DNA of 64,000 nt from Methanogranum sp963676045 (GTDB lineage Archaea > Thermoplasmatota > Thermoplasmata > Methanomassiliicoccales > Methanomethylophilaceae): assembly GCA_963676045.1 (NCBI GenBank), contig OY780938.1, forward strand, positions 1,426,001 through 1,490,000, in the 5' to 3' direction. Below, one piece after another: positions 8,826-17,100 of the stretch. The first letter of the stretch is position 1. Every line of letters begins with the position of its first letter. The position numbers and the translations under genes are program-made. Below the pieces are notes generated by a model. That model worked only from the letters and a program-made list of their open reading frames with translations. It was not told where the DNA came from and ran no database searches.

Positions 8826-8906
8826 TCATTTCTTCTTTACGGGTTTCGAAGGCTCAGATTTTTTCGAATCTGCTTTCTTGTCGTCTTTCTTTGGAGCTGC
8901 TACCAT
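8826..8906 (-). CDS. Lys-rich micro-protein (26 aa)
   Basis: A 26-codon ORF begins MVAAPKKDDKK and ends KPVKKK. It has a strong GAGGTG ribosome binding site seven bases before the ATG, matching the anti-SD visible at the 16S 3' end. Ten of 26 residues are Lys, mixed with Asp/Glu/Ser and no hydrophobic core, so the peptide should be disordered and basic, perhaps bound to nucleic acid. It stands alone in an AT-rich gap and ends in a small hairpin. The RBS and terminator-like structure argue for translation; no family is recognised. Confidence 0.5.
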   Translation of the reverse strand: MVAAPKKDDKKADSKKSEPSKPVKKK

Positions 8907-8924
8907 TGTTTTTCACCTCTTTTA

Positions 8925-9530
8925 GGTTTAATATTGTATCTGTTTAACGTGCGTATTAATACTTTTCTGGTACTTTATTTTTGTGTAATCAAATATATTT
9001 AAATAAATATGATGTGATATAATTTTTTCAGTCATATTAATTTTTAAAAAAATATAATTCCTTTTTTAACATCTCTTTTAAAAATCATCATCTTAAAGAT
9101 ACATTTTTTCTATAGATCTTATAAAGGATTTATCTTTGATTTTTGTAATATATATGGCAAGGATTATTGGTATTTTTTATTTTGATATGTTAATTTGGTT
9201 TATATTTTTATAATATCGTTATTTTTTTTTATATTTGTGTATTTAAACAATATATATCCAGTAAATTAATTTATTATAATATATTGTTCTATCGGATACT
9301 ATAATGTCAATGTGCATATTGAATTTTAATAATATCGGTATAATTCTAATCATATGCCAGCTGTTTTAAGATTATTATTAAAAAGGTACTTTGGAATATT
9401 TTTTTATTAAAATTTTTATGATGATTTTGTTTAGGATTTTTAAAAAAAGATGATTAAATGAACTATAATATTCATATACGAATATTTATGTAGATATACG
9501 TGACGACACATCAAAAATAACATGGTAAAA
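8925..9530. other. Very AT-rich intergenic stretch without a gene
   Basis: About 600 bp made mostly of A/T runs, far above the composition of its neighbours. Stops are dense in all frames and no RBS-bearing ORF, tRNA or rRNA piece is visible. It could hold promoters for the tRNA-Tyr and the small ORF, an unstructured RNA, a replication or nucleoid-protein site, or be decayed DNA. No Orc1/Cdc6 gene or clear origin-box repeat is near. Confidence 0.6.
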
Positions 9531-9532
9531 AA

Positions 9533-9644
9533 TGGTCCCCACTCCCTGATTTGAACAGGGGACCTGCTGATTTCAGCGGCTGTATCGGATCTCTCCGAGA
9601 ACACTCTACAGTCAGCCGCTCTAGCCAGTCTGAGCTAAGTGGGG
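9533..9644 (-). tRNA. tRNA-Tyr(GTA) with a 34-nt intron
   Basis: The acceptor stem is CCCCACT/AGTGGGG with the archaeal tyrosine identity pair C1-G72, discriminator A and an encoded CCA. Exon 1 ends in the loop CTGTAG (anticodon GTA plus G37); the intron occupies 9572-9605, in the usual archaeal position 37/38; exon 2 resumes with A38 and stem TCAGC. The T arm is CCCTG-TTCAAAT-CAGGG. Within the intron, TACAG is complementary to the CTGTA of the anticodon loop, as expected for the central helix of a splicing motif, but the 3' bulge would then be longer than the usual three bases. Confidence 0.93.
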
Positions 9645-9794
9645 ACAGGACATGATTATGGCAACTCTATTTAAAATTAATGGAAGGGAGTCATATGATG
9701 TGTTGTTCGTATCATGGATATTTCTGTTTTTTCATACATAAATCAACGATCAACATATCTCTGGTACTATCATTTGAGATGTGGCCGGGGCCTA

Positions 9795-10538
9795 TCATCC
9801 GATGTAGTTGAGATCTTCGTGTTTTATCTGTGCTTCGACCTCTTTGACCTTGGCTGTCAAAGCGTTTATCTGGTCTGTCTTATCTTGGAGGTCCTTGAGG
9901 TCCAACTCGATGTTGAACATCCTCGTAAGCACATCTACAATCGTTTTTGCGGCCTTATGGTCCACGAAGAATCCAGAGGTCTCTCCCATAAGGCATATCG
10001 ATTCTATGCCATACATCTTGCCAAAACCTACGAGAAGTCCAGCCGCACCGATAATGCCTGCCTGCGGGTCGTTAGGGGAGAACGTGACTCCATAATTGGA
10101 GAATTCAGGTTTTATTTCGACGGTCGACACGGCTCCGAATACACGGGGGGAGTCCACCATTATGCCTGTACCGTATCCGCCAAGTGTGATTATCCTGGTA
10201 ACTCCGATCTCCAAGAGTATGTCCATTATGCTTTGTGCAAGATAGAATTGGCCTTCCGGGGTGGAACCTTGATACTCCCCTCTGAGGAATACAACGTCCT
10301 TTCCATTGATATTGGAATACCAGAGTTCATTACAGGCCATGTTGACCACAGATTGGTCATCTAATAGGACCTGTGGTGGAAAATCTTCCGCATACATCGT
10401 GGCGAATCTTTTTGCGTTGGTGGAGATCGCAAGGAAATCACCTGCGACCTTACCAACGTTGCCTATTCCTGGAAGTGCTTCAATGAAAAAAGGGTCTTTG
10501 AGTCTGGGTTTGGAGTCATATCTTATGATACTTGCCAT
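9795..10538 (-). CDS. PAC2-family proteasome assembly chaperone (PbaB-like)
   Basis: About 247 residues. The N-terminal PFFIEALPGIGNVGKVAGDF, the mid-protein IITLGGYGTG and the LMGETSGFFVDHKAA segment are typical of archaeal PAC2 proteins, relatives of eukaryotic PAC1/PAC2 that help assemble the 20S proteasome alpha ring. The last 45 residues form a predicted coiled coil. The ATG at 10538 is preferred over the one at 10547, which would sit one base from its GGAG. It is the last gene of the L44e-S27e-aIF2alpha-Nop10 operon and overlaps nop10 by 23 bp. The proteasome alpha gene lies 18 kb away in this window. Confidence 0.88.
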   Translation of the reverse strand: MASIIRYDSKPRLKDPFFIEALPGIGNVGKVAGDFLAISTNAKRFATMYAEDFPPQVLLDDQSVVNMACNELWYSNINGKDVVFLRGEYQGSTPEGQFYLAQSIMDILLEIGVTRIITLGGYGTGIMVDSPRVFGAVSTVEIKPEFSNYGVTFSPNDPQAGIIGAAGLLVGFGKMYGIESICLMGETSGFFVDHKAAKTIVDVLTRMFNIELDLKDLQDKTDQINALTAKVKEVEAQIKHEDLNYIG

Positions 10539-10704
10539 TTTCCCCATACTCCTGTCTTATCGCTGTTCTTCTATAATTCCCATAACGGTCGTCAGGTGAA
10601 AATTTCATCGGTATGGGGCATATTGTATCGGAATGACATACCGGACACGCTGGTCCAAGAGTATATCTTCCGCATTTTATGCATTTTTTGAGATTGGATC
10701 TCAT
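10516..10704 (-). CDS. nop10: H/ACA RNP protein Nop10
   Basis: 62 residues, the usual size of archaeal Nop10. The N-terminal CIKCGRYTLGPACPVC is the four-Cys zinc ribbon, and the C-terminal half (FSPDDRYGNYRR) is the extended segment that packs on Cbf5. Nop10 is a core part of H/ACA guide RNPs that direct pseudouridylation of rRNA. It starts one base after the aIF2alpha stop, in the conserved archaeal order, and its 3' end overlaps the chaperone gene that follows. Confidence 0.95.
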   Translation of the reverse strand: MRSNLKKCIKCGRYTLGPACPVCHSDTICPIPMKFSPDDRYGNYRRTAIRQEYGENGKYHKI

Positions 10705-10705
10705 A

Positions 10706-11488
10706 TCATTTGCTCTCGCGTTTAAGATTGGCTGTGCCGCCAGCAGAAGTCAGTGATTTAATCGACTCGTTGGTGACTTTTTTCATGACATCCTCAGCTT
10801 CCTTGTACTCGGTTGCGGTCACTACCACTCTGTATCTTGGCGAACCTACACAGGCAATCTCAACATGGGCATCATCCGCAATGGCAAGTCCGGCCAGGAG
10901 TGCAGTTTTAATGCGCTCTATCCCATCGGGTGCGGGAGATGTCATCTCGAGTATGCCATCTATTTGTACAAATGGCGGGGTCACGTTCTCTTTCGCGACT
11001 TCTATGAAAGTCTCTAACCAAGTACCGGAGAATTCCTCTTTGAATTCTTCGGGGGAGGCAACAACGTATTCGAATGCACTGTATAGGGTATCATATGACT
11101 CTAACAGTTCATTTCCGAAGATATCATAGGTCTCATCGACGCTGACGGACATTCTCTCTGCGATTATCTCCATCAGCTTCTCAGCCTTTTTCTCATTCTT
11201 CCACTGTTGTATCTTCTCTCTTTTTTGGTGTTCGTTAACAGATTTTAAAGAAAGGTCGATATGACCTTTTTGTGAATCGACACCCAGAACTTTACAGACG
11301 ATCTTTTGGCCTTCTCTGATGAAGTCTCTGATATACTTTACCCAGCCAGTGGCAACATCCCTGACATGGACGAAACCTTCCTTCTCGTCATATTCGTCCA
11401 ATGTAACGAAGGCACCAAAGTTCTTCACACTCTTGACAGTGCAAACAACAAGTTCTCCGTTCTCGGGAAAGCCTTTGGCTCTTGACAT
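10706..11488 (-). CDS. eif2a: Translation initiation factor aIF2, alpha subunit
   Basis: 260 residues. An N-terminal S1 OB-fold domain (about 8-85, with GAFVTLDEYDEKEGFVHVRD) is followed by a helical domain and the alpha-beta C-terminal domain, the standard aIF2alpha plan. With the beta and gamma subunits it delivers initiator Met-tRNA to the small ribosomal subunit. The S27e stop and this start share a base (TGATG), so the two are translationally coupled. The beta subunit gene is also in the window, about 34 kb away. Confidence 0.96.
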   Translation of the reverse strand: MSRAKGFPENGELVVCTVKSVKNFGAFVTLDEYDEKEGFVHVRDVATGWVKYIRDFIREGQKIVCKVLGVDSQKGHIDLSLKSVNEHQKREKIQQWKNEKKAEKLMEIIAERMSVSVDETYDIFGNELLESYDTLYSAFEYVVASPEEFKEEFSGTWLETFIEVAKENVTPPFVQIDGILEMTSPAPDGIERIKTALLAGLAIADDAHVEIACVGSPRYRVVVTATEYKEAEDVMKKVTNESIKSLTSAGGTANLKRESK

Positions 11489-11655
11489 CAGCCGACTACC
11501 TCAGTCACTTCGCCTCTGATCTCACCGACACCGCCTTTGGGTGTTATGAGTACAGAGTTGCAGACATGACATGTAACTTTTGTTGCAGCCTTTCTGAAGG
11601 CTATCTGCTCGTTCCCGCAGTCGGGACATTTTACTTTTATGAAATCATTTACCAT
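11488..11655 (-). CDS. rps27e: Small ribosomal subunit protein S27e
   Basis: 55 residues from the ATG at 11655, chosen because GGAGTG lies six bases upstream and because this gives the family N-terminus; the frame is open further upstream but runs into rpl44e. A C4 zinc ribbon is visible (CPDC near residue 11 and CHVC near residue 29). A component of the 30S subunit. It lies 5 bp after rpl44e and overlaps the aIF2alpha start by one base. Confidence 0.95.
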   Translation of the reverse strand: MVNDFIKVKCPDCGNEQIAFRKAATKVTCHVCNSVLITPKGGVGEIRGEVTEVVG

Positions 11656-11660
11656 TGTAA

Positions 11661-11939
11661 TCACTCCGTGAGCTCGAATTTCTTTGCTCTTATGCATGAG
11701 GTGAGATGTGCTTTCTTGCAGGTCTCGCATCTGTATCTGATGTTTACCCTTTTTGTTGGCTTTTCTCTTCCTTCTGGTTTAGGCCTAGGGAAACCTCCGT
11801 AACCGGACGTTGCAACTCTGAATCTCCTCTGACCCCATTTGAGCTCGCTTGCCTTCTTCTTTTTGACCCTTTCCACACTGTGCATGGTGTGGGTCTTGCA
11901 ATAAGGACAATATGTCTTAATCGTTCTGGGCATCTTCAT
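11661..11939 (-). CDS. rpl44e: Large ribosomal subunit protein L44e
   Basis: 92 residues with two zinc-binding Cys pairs (YCPYCKTH near residue 10 and YRCETCKKA near residue 72) and the basic, Gly-rich stretch between them typical of L44e, which sits near the E site of the 50S subunit. The ATG at 11939 has AGGTGA five bases upstream. First gene of its operon, with a TATA-like TTTTTATATAA around 11980-11990. The 90 bp upstream, towards rpiA, hold only this promoter. Confidence 0.95.
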   Translation of the reverse strand: MKMPRTIKTYCPYCKTHTMHSVERVKKKKASELKWGQRRFRVATSGYGGFPRPKPEGREKPTKRVNIRYRCETCKKAHLTSCIRAKKFELTE

Positions 11940-12040
11940 TAGTATCACCTGAAGTGTGAAGGGTTGCTAATAAGGAGGTTATATAAAAATTGTACCCTCT
12001 TTGCCTTTATTTTATATGATTAATATAAAGAGGAAGTAGG

Positions 12041-12733
12041 TCATCTTTCCATCTTGGTGATCTTTCCATCAGGATGCGATACAAGTATGACTGCTGCAGT
12101 GTTCAGGAATAGGCCGTTCTCGACCACGCCTGGGATCACATCGATGCGGGATTCGAGGAAGAAAGGACTCTGAATGCCTTCGAACTTGCAATCGTAGATG
12201 TAATTGCCACTGTCTGTTTTGAAGGTCTCCCCATCTTTTTTTCTCAGAATCGCTTTGCATCCTTGTCTTTCTAAGGCATATGCGGTACGATTATGTCCGT
12301 AGGGCACAACTTCCACAGGCAATGGGCATTTTATGCCCAATTTCTCCACTAGCTTGGACTCATCCACTATGATCACTTCTGCGACAGTGGCGGCCGCAAC
12401 GATCTTTTCCCTGAGCAATGCGCCTCCGAGTCCTTTGATGAGTTGCAGATCGGGATCCACTTCGTCTGCGCCATCGATCGTCACGTCAACATGGTCAACC
12501 TCACAAAGAGGTACTATATCGATTCCATATTCCTTGGCGATGTCCTCTGTCTGTTTCGATGTAGCCACGCATTTGAGTTTGTAGCCTTTGGCCACGAGCT
12601 CCCCGACCCTTTTTATGGCGAAATACGCTGTGGATCCGGTTCCAAGGCCGACGGTCATGCCGTCCTTGATATAGTCATCAACAGCTTTTTCAGCAACAAT
12701 CTTCTTCAGGTTCGAGGTCTCGTTCGAAATCAT
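12041..12733 (-). CDS. rpiA: Ribose-5-phosphate isomerase A
   Basis: 230 residues, normal for RpiA. Visible active-site motifs are GLGTGSTAYF (phosphate loop), TIDGADEVDP with the catalytic acids, KGLGGALLREKIVA with the Lys, and VDESK. It interconverts ribose-5-phosphate and ribulose-5-phosphate, feeding nucleotide and aromatic precursor synthesis. The 5' end overlaps the creatininase-family gene by 44 bp; no internal Met is available before the first motif, so the overlap seems real. A GGATGAT lies a few bases before the ATG. Confidence 0.96.
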   Translation of the reverse strand: MISNETSNLKKIVAEKAVDDYIKDGMTVGLGTGSTAYFAIKRVGELVAKGYKLKCVATSKQTEDIAKEYGIDIVPLCEVDHVDVTIDGADEVDPDLQLIKGLGGALLREKIVAAATVAEVIIVDESKLVEKLGIKCPLPVEVVPYGHNRTAYALERQGCKAILRKKDGETFKTDSGNYIYDCKFEGIQSPFFLESRIDVIPGVVENGLFLNTAAVILVSHPDGKITKMER

Positions 12734-13427
12734 TTTGGATCATCCCGATTATTGCTTCTATGATATAATCATTTATCATTTTTCCAAATTCGGGTGATGC
12801 CTTCGAGACGTTTCCTTGATATCCCTGTGGGAAACATTTGCTACCATCCTTCAAGACCTTGTAGGTCTGTCTGAATTGTCCGGCCTCTATCTTCGTATCT
12901 CTCACCAGGTCAGGACGTATGGACATTATCCTGGACGTCTCTACGCATCCTGCGTGTCCATCGTGTTCCAAGTACGCCACGATGTCGAATCTCTCAGATA
13001 TGTACCAATCAGCAAAGAATATCACCTGCGAATCTGTTTGATTAACAGCTTTCTTGCATCCTTCCGATATTGCCGCCAGATGTCCACTTCCCGCGTGTCC
13101 GGCTATTATCATCATCTTGTCAACGCCTTGCGAATGCAATGACATGACGATCTCATATGCCATGCTTCTGACAGTATCGAAGGATATTGATATGGTGCCT
13201 GGCATATTCTTGGTGCTTGAATGCAGAGCATAATTGATAGTAGGTGCGACTATGATATTGTCCATCTTGCTGGCTATTTTCTTAGCTATGAATTCGGGCT
13301 GTATCGAGTCTGCGCTGAGTGGAAGATGAGGTCCGTGCGCCTCGCATGCCCCCCAGGGGATTATTACGACAGGGTCTTTCTTAACGGCCTCTGCGAACTC
13401 ATCCCTTGTCATCGTTTCCATGTGCAT
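12690..13427 (-). CDS. Creatininase-family amidohydrolase (ArfB-like?)
   Basis: About 245 residues. PWGACEAHGPHLPLSADS carries the metal ligands (E, H and D) of the creatininase fold, and IIAGHAGSGHLAAI the later GHGxNxGH-type motif with Ala and Ser replacing usual positions. In methanogens one branch, ArfB, deformylates a pyrimidine intermediate of F420/riboflavin synthesis; the family also includes creatininase and mycofactocin peptidase, so substrate is not settled. ATGs at 13427, 13421 and 13412 are possible; the first is taken. No SD is visible, and a TATA-like element lies about 20 bp upstream, suggesting a leaderless transcript. It runs into rpiA with a 44-bp overlap. Confidence 0.75.
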   Translation of the reverse strand: MHMETMTRDEFAEAVKKDPVVIIPWGACEAHGPHLPLSADSIQPEFIAKKIASKMDNIIVAPTINYALHSSTKNMPGTISISFDTVRSMAYEIVMSLHSQGVDKMMIIAGHAGSGHLAAISEGCKKAVNQTDSQVIFFADWYISERFDIVAYLEHDGHAGCVETSRIMSIRPDLVRDTKIEAGQFRQTYKVLKDGSKCFPQGYQGNVSKASPEFGKMINDYIIEAIIGMIQNDFERDLEPEEDCC

Positions 13428-13479
13428 ATTTCGACAAGTGTTGTAAAAGATTAAATTATTATTGCGCGCTGATGGTATC

Positions 13480-14148
13480 ATGCGTTTGGCATCTTTGTAT
13501 TCCGGAGGGAAAGATTCTACATTCTCGATGTATCTGGCAAGACAGATGGGACATGAGGTGCCATATATTGTCAATATAATCCCCAAGGACAAGGCCTCAT
13601 GGATATTCCACACTCCGAATCTGAATCTGATCCCGATAATGGCGGAATCCATGGGTGTGAAATTGGTCACAGCCACAAGCACAGGTACGGAAGAGGGGGA
13701 CATGTCCGGGTTAAGGAACGCGCTGGACGGTCTCGATGTGGAAGGAGTGGTGACAGGAGCTGTCTGGTCAGATTACCAATGGGACCGTATGAACATCGTA
13801 TGCGGGGAATTGGGACTGAAAGTGATCACTCCATTATGGAGAAAGGACCAGGATATGCTACTCAATGAGATGATCGATTCGGGTATCAAGGCGATAATCG
13901 TAGGATGTTACGCTGAGGGCCTTGACAGTTCTTGGTTGGGTCGTCCGATAGATTCAACCACTGTGGAGGAGTTGAAAAACATACGCAGGAAATACGGGAT
14001 CAGTGTGATGGGCGAAGGCGGGGAATACGAGTCCCTGACAATCGACTCGCCGATGCACAGGTATCCGATAGAGATACTATCCTCAGAAGTAGAATGGAAC
14101 AAGAACAGCGGCACCCTTCATGTGAAGGATGCCAGACTTAAAATGTGA
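13480..14148 (+). CDS. Diphthine-ammonia ligase family ATPase (Dph6-like)
   Basis: 222 residues. The N-terminal LYSGGKDSTFS is the PP-loop that binds ATP as AMP-PPi, and GEGGEYESL near residue 188 is the signature of the Dph6/MJ0570 family. In eukaryotes Dph6 amidates diphthine, the last step of diphthamide modification on EF-2; archaeal orthologues are assigned by similarity. The EF-2 gene in this window carries the matching His in EDTIHRG. No SD precedes the ATG and an A/T-rich box lies about 30 bp upstream, so the transcript may be leaderless. It shares a 52-bp divergent promoter region with the creatininase gene. Confidence 0.85.
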   Translation: MRLASLYSGGKDSTFSMYLARQMGHEVPYIVNIIPKDKASWIFHTPNLNLIPIMAESMGVKLVTATSTGTEEGDMSGLRNALDGLDVEGVVTGAVWSDYQWDRMNIVCGELGLKVITPLWRKDQDMLLNEMIDSGIKAIIVGCYAEGLDSSWLGRPIDSTTVEELKNIRRKYGISVMGEGGEYESLTIDSPMHRYPIEILSSEVEWNKNSGTLHVKDARLKM

Positions 14149-17100
14149 TCAGGTCACACGTTCCAGTGCCTTTACGATCTTATTTATCTCCTGTTCGGGG
14201 TTCTTCCACATGCCAGGCGTCCATACCCTGTGTATATGCCATCCTCTCGATTCGAGGTATTTTTGTCTGTGATAGTCCCTTTCCCTGGTCGTCGTGGACA
14301 TCTCGTATATGTGGCTGTCGCATTCGACGCCCAATATGAATCTGTTATTCTGTTTTATCGCGAGGTCTATCTGGTATCCTCCGATGCCGACATTCTTTTC
14401 CACAGTGTAACCCTTCCTAACCAGGGAGTTGTATATCCTCTCAGGGACGGTGGAATCGTCATGTACGATCCTTTCGGATTCCCATCTATCATTTCCAAAG
14501 GAATTCAAGATGCTGGTGGCCAGGTCCTTCTGTCCATTGTTGATGGCCCATGCATATTGAAGGTATTTCTTCAGGATTCTGGGTCCATCATTCTTAGAAT
14601 CCTCTACCTGGAGCTCATCGGGTTCGAACGATGTTACGATGTGGATCTTCTTCTTGGCGCGGCTTATGGCGACATTAAGGCGATTCTCCCCTCCGCGGTT
14701 GTTAAGCCATCCAAATCTCTGCATCAATCTGCCGTCACTGTTCTTCGCATACCCTATGGAGAACACTATCACATCTCTTTCATCGCCCTGGACGCTTTCG
14801 ATGTTCTTTATGAACAATCCCACATCCTCGCCATTGTCGAAGCGCGACATCTCATCGTTGATCGTCTTTCCGAACACTGGGTCTTTGACAGATTCTTCAT
14901 CGATGAGGTCGTTTATCAGGTCTCTTTGAGAGACATTGAACGTTATTATCCCTATCGTCTCCTTCTCCTTTCTTGTCAAGAAGAAGTCCTTCAGTAACTC
15001 AAGCACTTTCTGGGCTTCGGCCATATTAGATTTATTCTCCCAAGTTCCGTCAACTTTGTAGACCTCTATCGGAGGTCTCTCTGGTTGGGACACATTGGGT
15101 GAGACATACAACTTACCGCCGTAGAATGCATAGTTGGAGAATGCGATGAGTTCCTCGTATTTCGATCTGTAATGGAAATTCAGAAGGATGTTGTCATAAC
15201 GCGACCTCGCCAGATCCAACAATGATTCTTCTTCCAGTGCCGCTGCGACCTCATCGTCTTCGTTGTCTCCGCTTTCATCGCTATCGAATTCTATGCGTCC
15301 GGTACCAAGGTTGGATGGGCGTAATTGTTTATGATCGCCAGCTATGACAACCTTTTTGGCCCTGTAAATGGAGGGTATGCCCTTCTCTACATACATCTGG
15401 GAGGCCTCATCGAATATGAGTATATCGAAGATGCCCATCTCCAATGGTAATATCTCAGAGACGACATCAGGTGTAAGGAGCCAGACCTTCACGCCTTTGA
15501 ATAATTCATAGCCATAGCGGTTGATGAATTTATTGAGGGACCATTTCCGTTTGTTCTCGATTATCCTATTGATGTCCCCTCTCCTTTTGGATTCGGATAT
15601 GTATCTGAGATTGTCCTGCAATACCTCTTCGACCTTGTCACGTGTCAGGACCTTCTTCTGCTCTATTTTCCTATCGATGTCCGCGATTATGCTGTCGAAA
15701 TCCTGTATCTCTTGCATTATGGTCTTGTTTGCAGCATCGAATTCTTGAAGATGGGTGTTCAGGACATACTTGTAGATCACATCGTTCCCATCTTCGAAGG
15801 AGAACTTCATCTCCTTGGATAGGGCCAGCAGATTATGTCCGTATATCCTCTCTTCTTCGTTCAGTTTATTGTATACTGTGGCTCTAGAGGAATAGGTCTC
15901 ATAATCATTGAGGCATGTTATCATGCCTTTTGGGTCGCTCATGAATGAATTTATTGTCTGTTCATTGTATCTTTCAAGATATTTGTCCAGCATGAGTGTG
16001 GCTTCACGGTTGACCTTTCCTTTGGAAAGCAATCTGGACATGAAACCCTTGCTGTTAAGGTCCTTGATCTGATTATCAAGGTCCATAAGATCGGCCTTCA
16101 TCTCGCCGATGTTGTATTCGGACAGGTTAGGTTTCATCTGCATAAGCCACGGCGTCTTGTTTATGCAATCGCAATATTCGTTGAAGTTGTTAGCAAGGGT
16201 GGCCTCATGGTATTTCCTGTTGAGCTCTTTGACAACAGGATACTTCAGGTCCATGACCTTTGAAGAAACATTTTTCTTGATCGCCCTATACTCTTCCAAT
16301 TGTTTGGCATCGGTAAGGTCCAGCCATCTGTCCATCGAATAAAGCTTATAGGGGGCGATCCCGAAAGAGCAAGGCGCGTACATCGTATTCGCGATGTTGG
16401 AAAGTACCTGGACGTCGGAATCTATGCTCTCCGATATGCTTTGCAGGTCTGTACCAGATTTAGGGCAATTCACTTCCAGCATATGTCCCAACTGAACATA
16501 GAAGTCGTCCTTGTTGGCAACGTCATCGATCATCAGACAATATTTCGATAGATTTCCAAGTCTCGAATATACGACATCCAAGGCTGTCTTTTTCTCAGAA
16601 ACCATCAGAACGGTCTTGCCCTCGGTGACAGCAGATGTTATCAGGCCAGTTATTACCTGCGACTTGCCGGTACCTGGAGGGCCCTGGACAACGAGCTTAT
16701 CATCCTTTTTCATGGCGGTCAGTACATTCTCTTGCGCGCTATTGAGGGAGTTAATGTACCTGATGTCAATTTCCTTGGCTTCCATCCCTCTGCTCTTTAT
16801 GTCCTCAGGAGACAACGGATGGGGCAATTCAGAAAGATAATCTGTCAGATTGAGGTCTGCTATAAGGTCGCACAATATCTCGTTGATCTGTCCTTTCGCG
16901 ATCAATTCCTCGAAATCCCTCTGTATGTTGCTCGAGTAGGTGGGATATTTTCCAAGTACCATGTTTTGAACAATATTGATCTCACCTGGCCCATATTTCG
17001 GGAATTCACCTGCTTTGTAATCAATGAACTCTGTAGGCGCACCAAAGCTACAGTTCATTTGTATCCCCTGCTCCTGATAGAATTGCAGGAGATCGGGGAT

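Noticed and set aside
8925..9530. Replication origin in the AT-rich island
   Set aside because: No Orc1/Cdc6 gene and no repeated origin-box motif in the window; composition alone is not enough.
9714..10364. A 216-codon plus-strand frame opposite the PAC2 chaperone gene
   Set aside because: Antisense to a gene with clear family motifs; its translation has no recognisable domain and odd composition, and there is no RBS.
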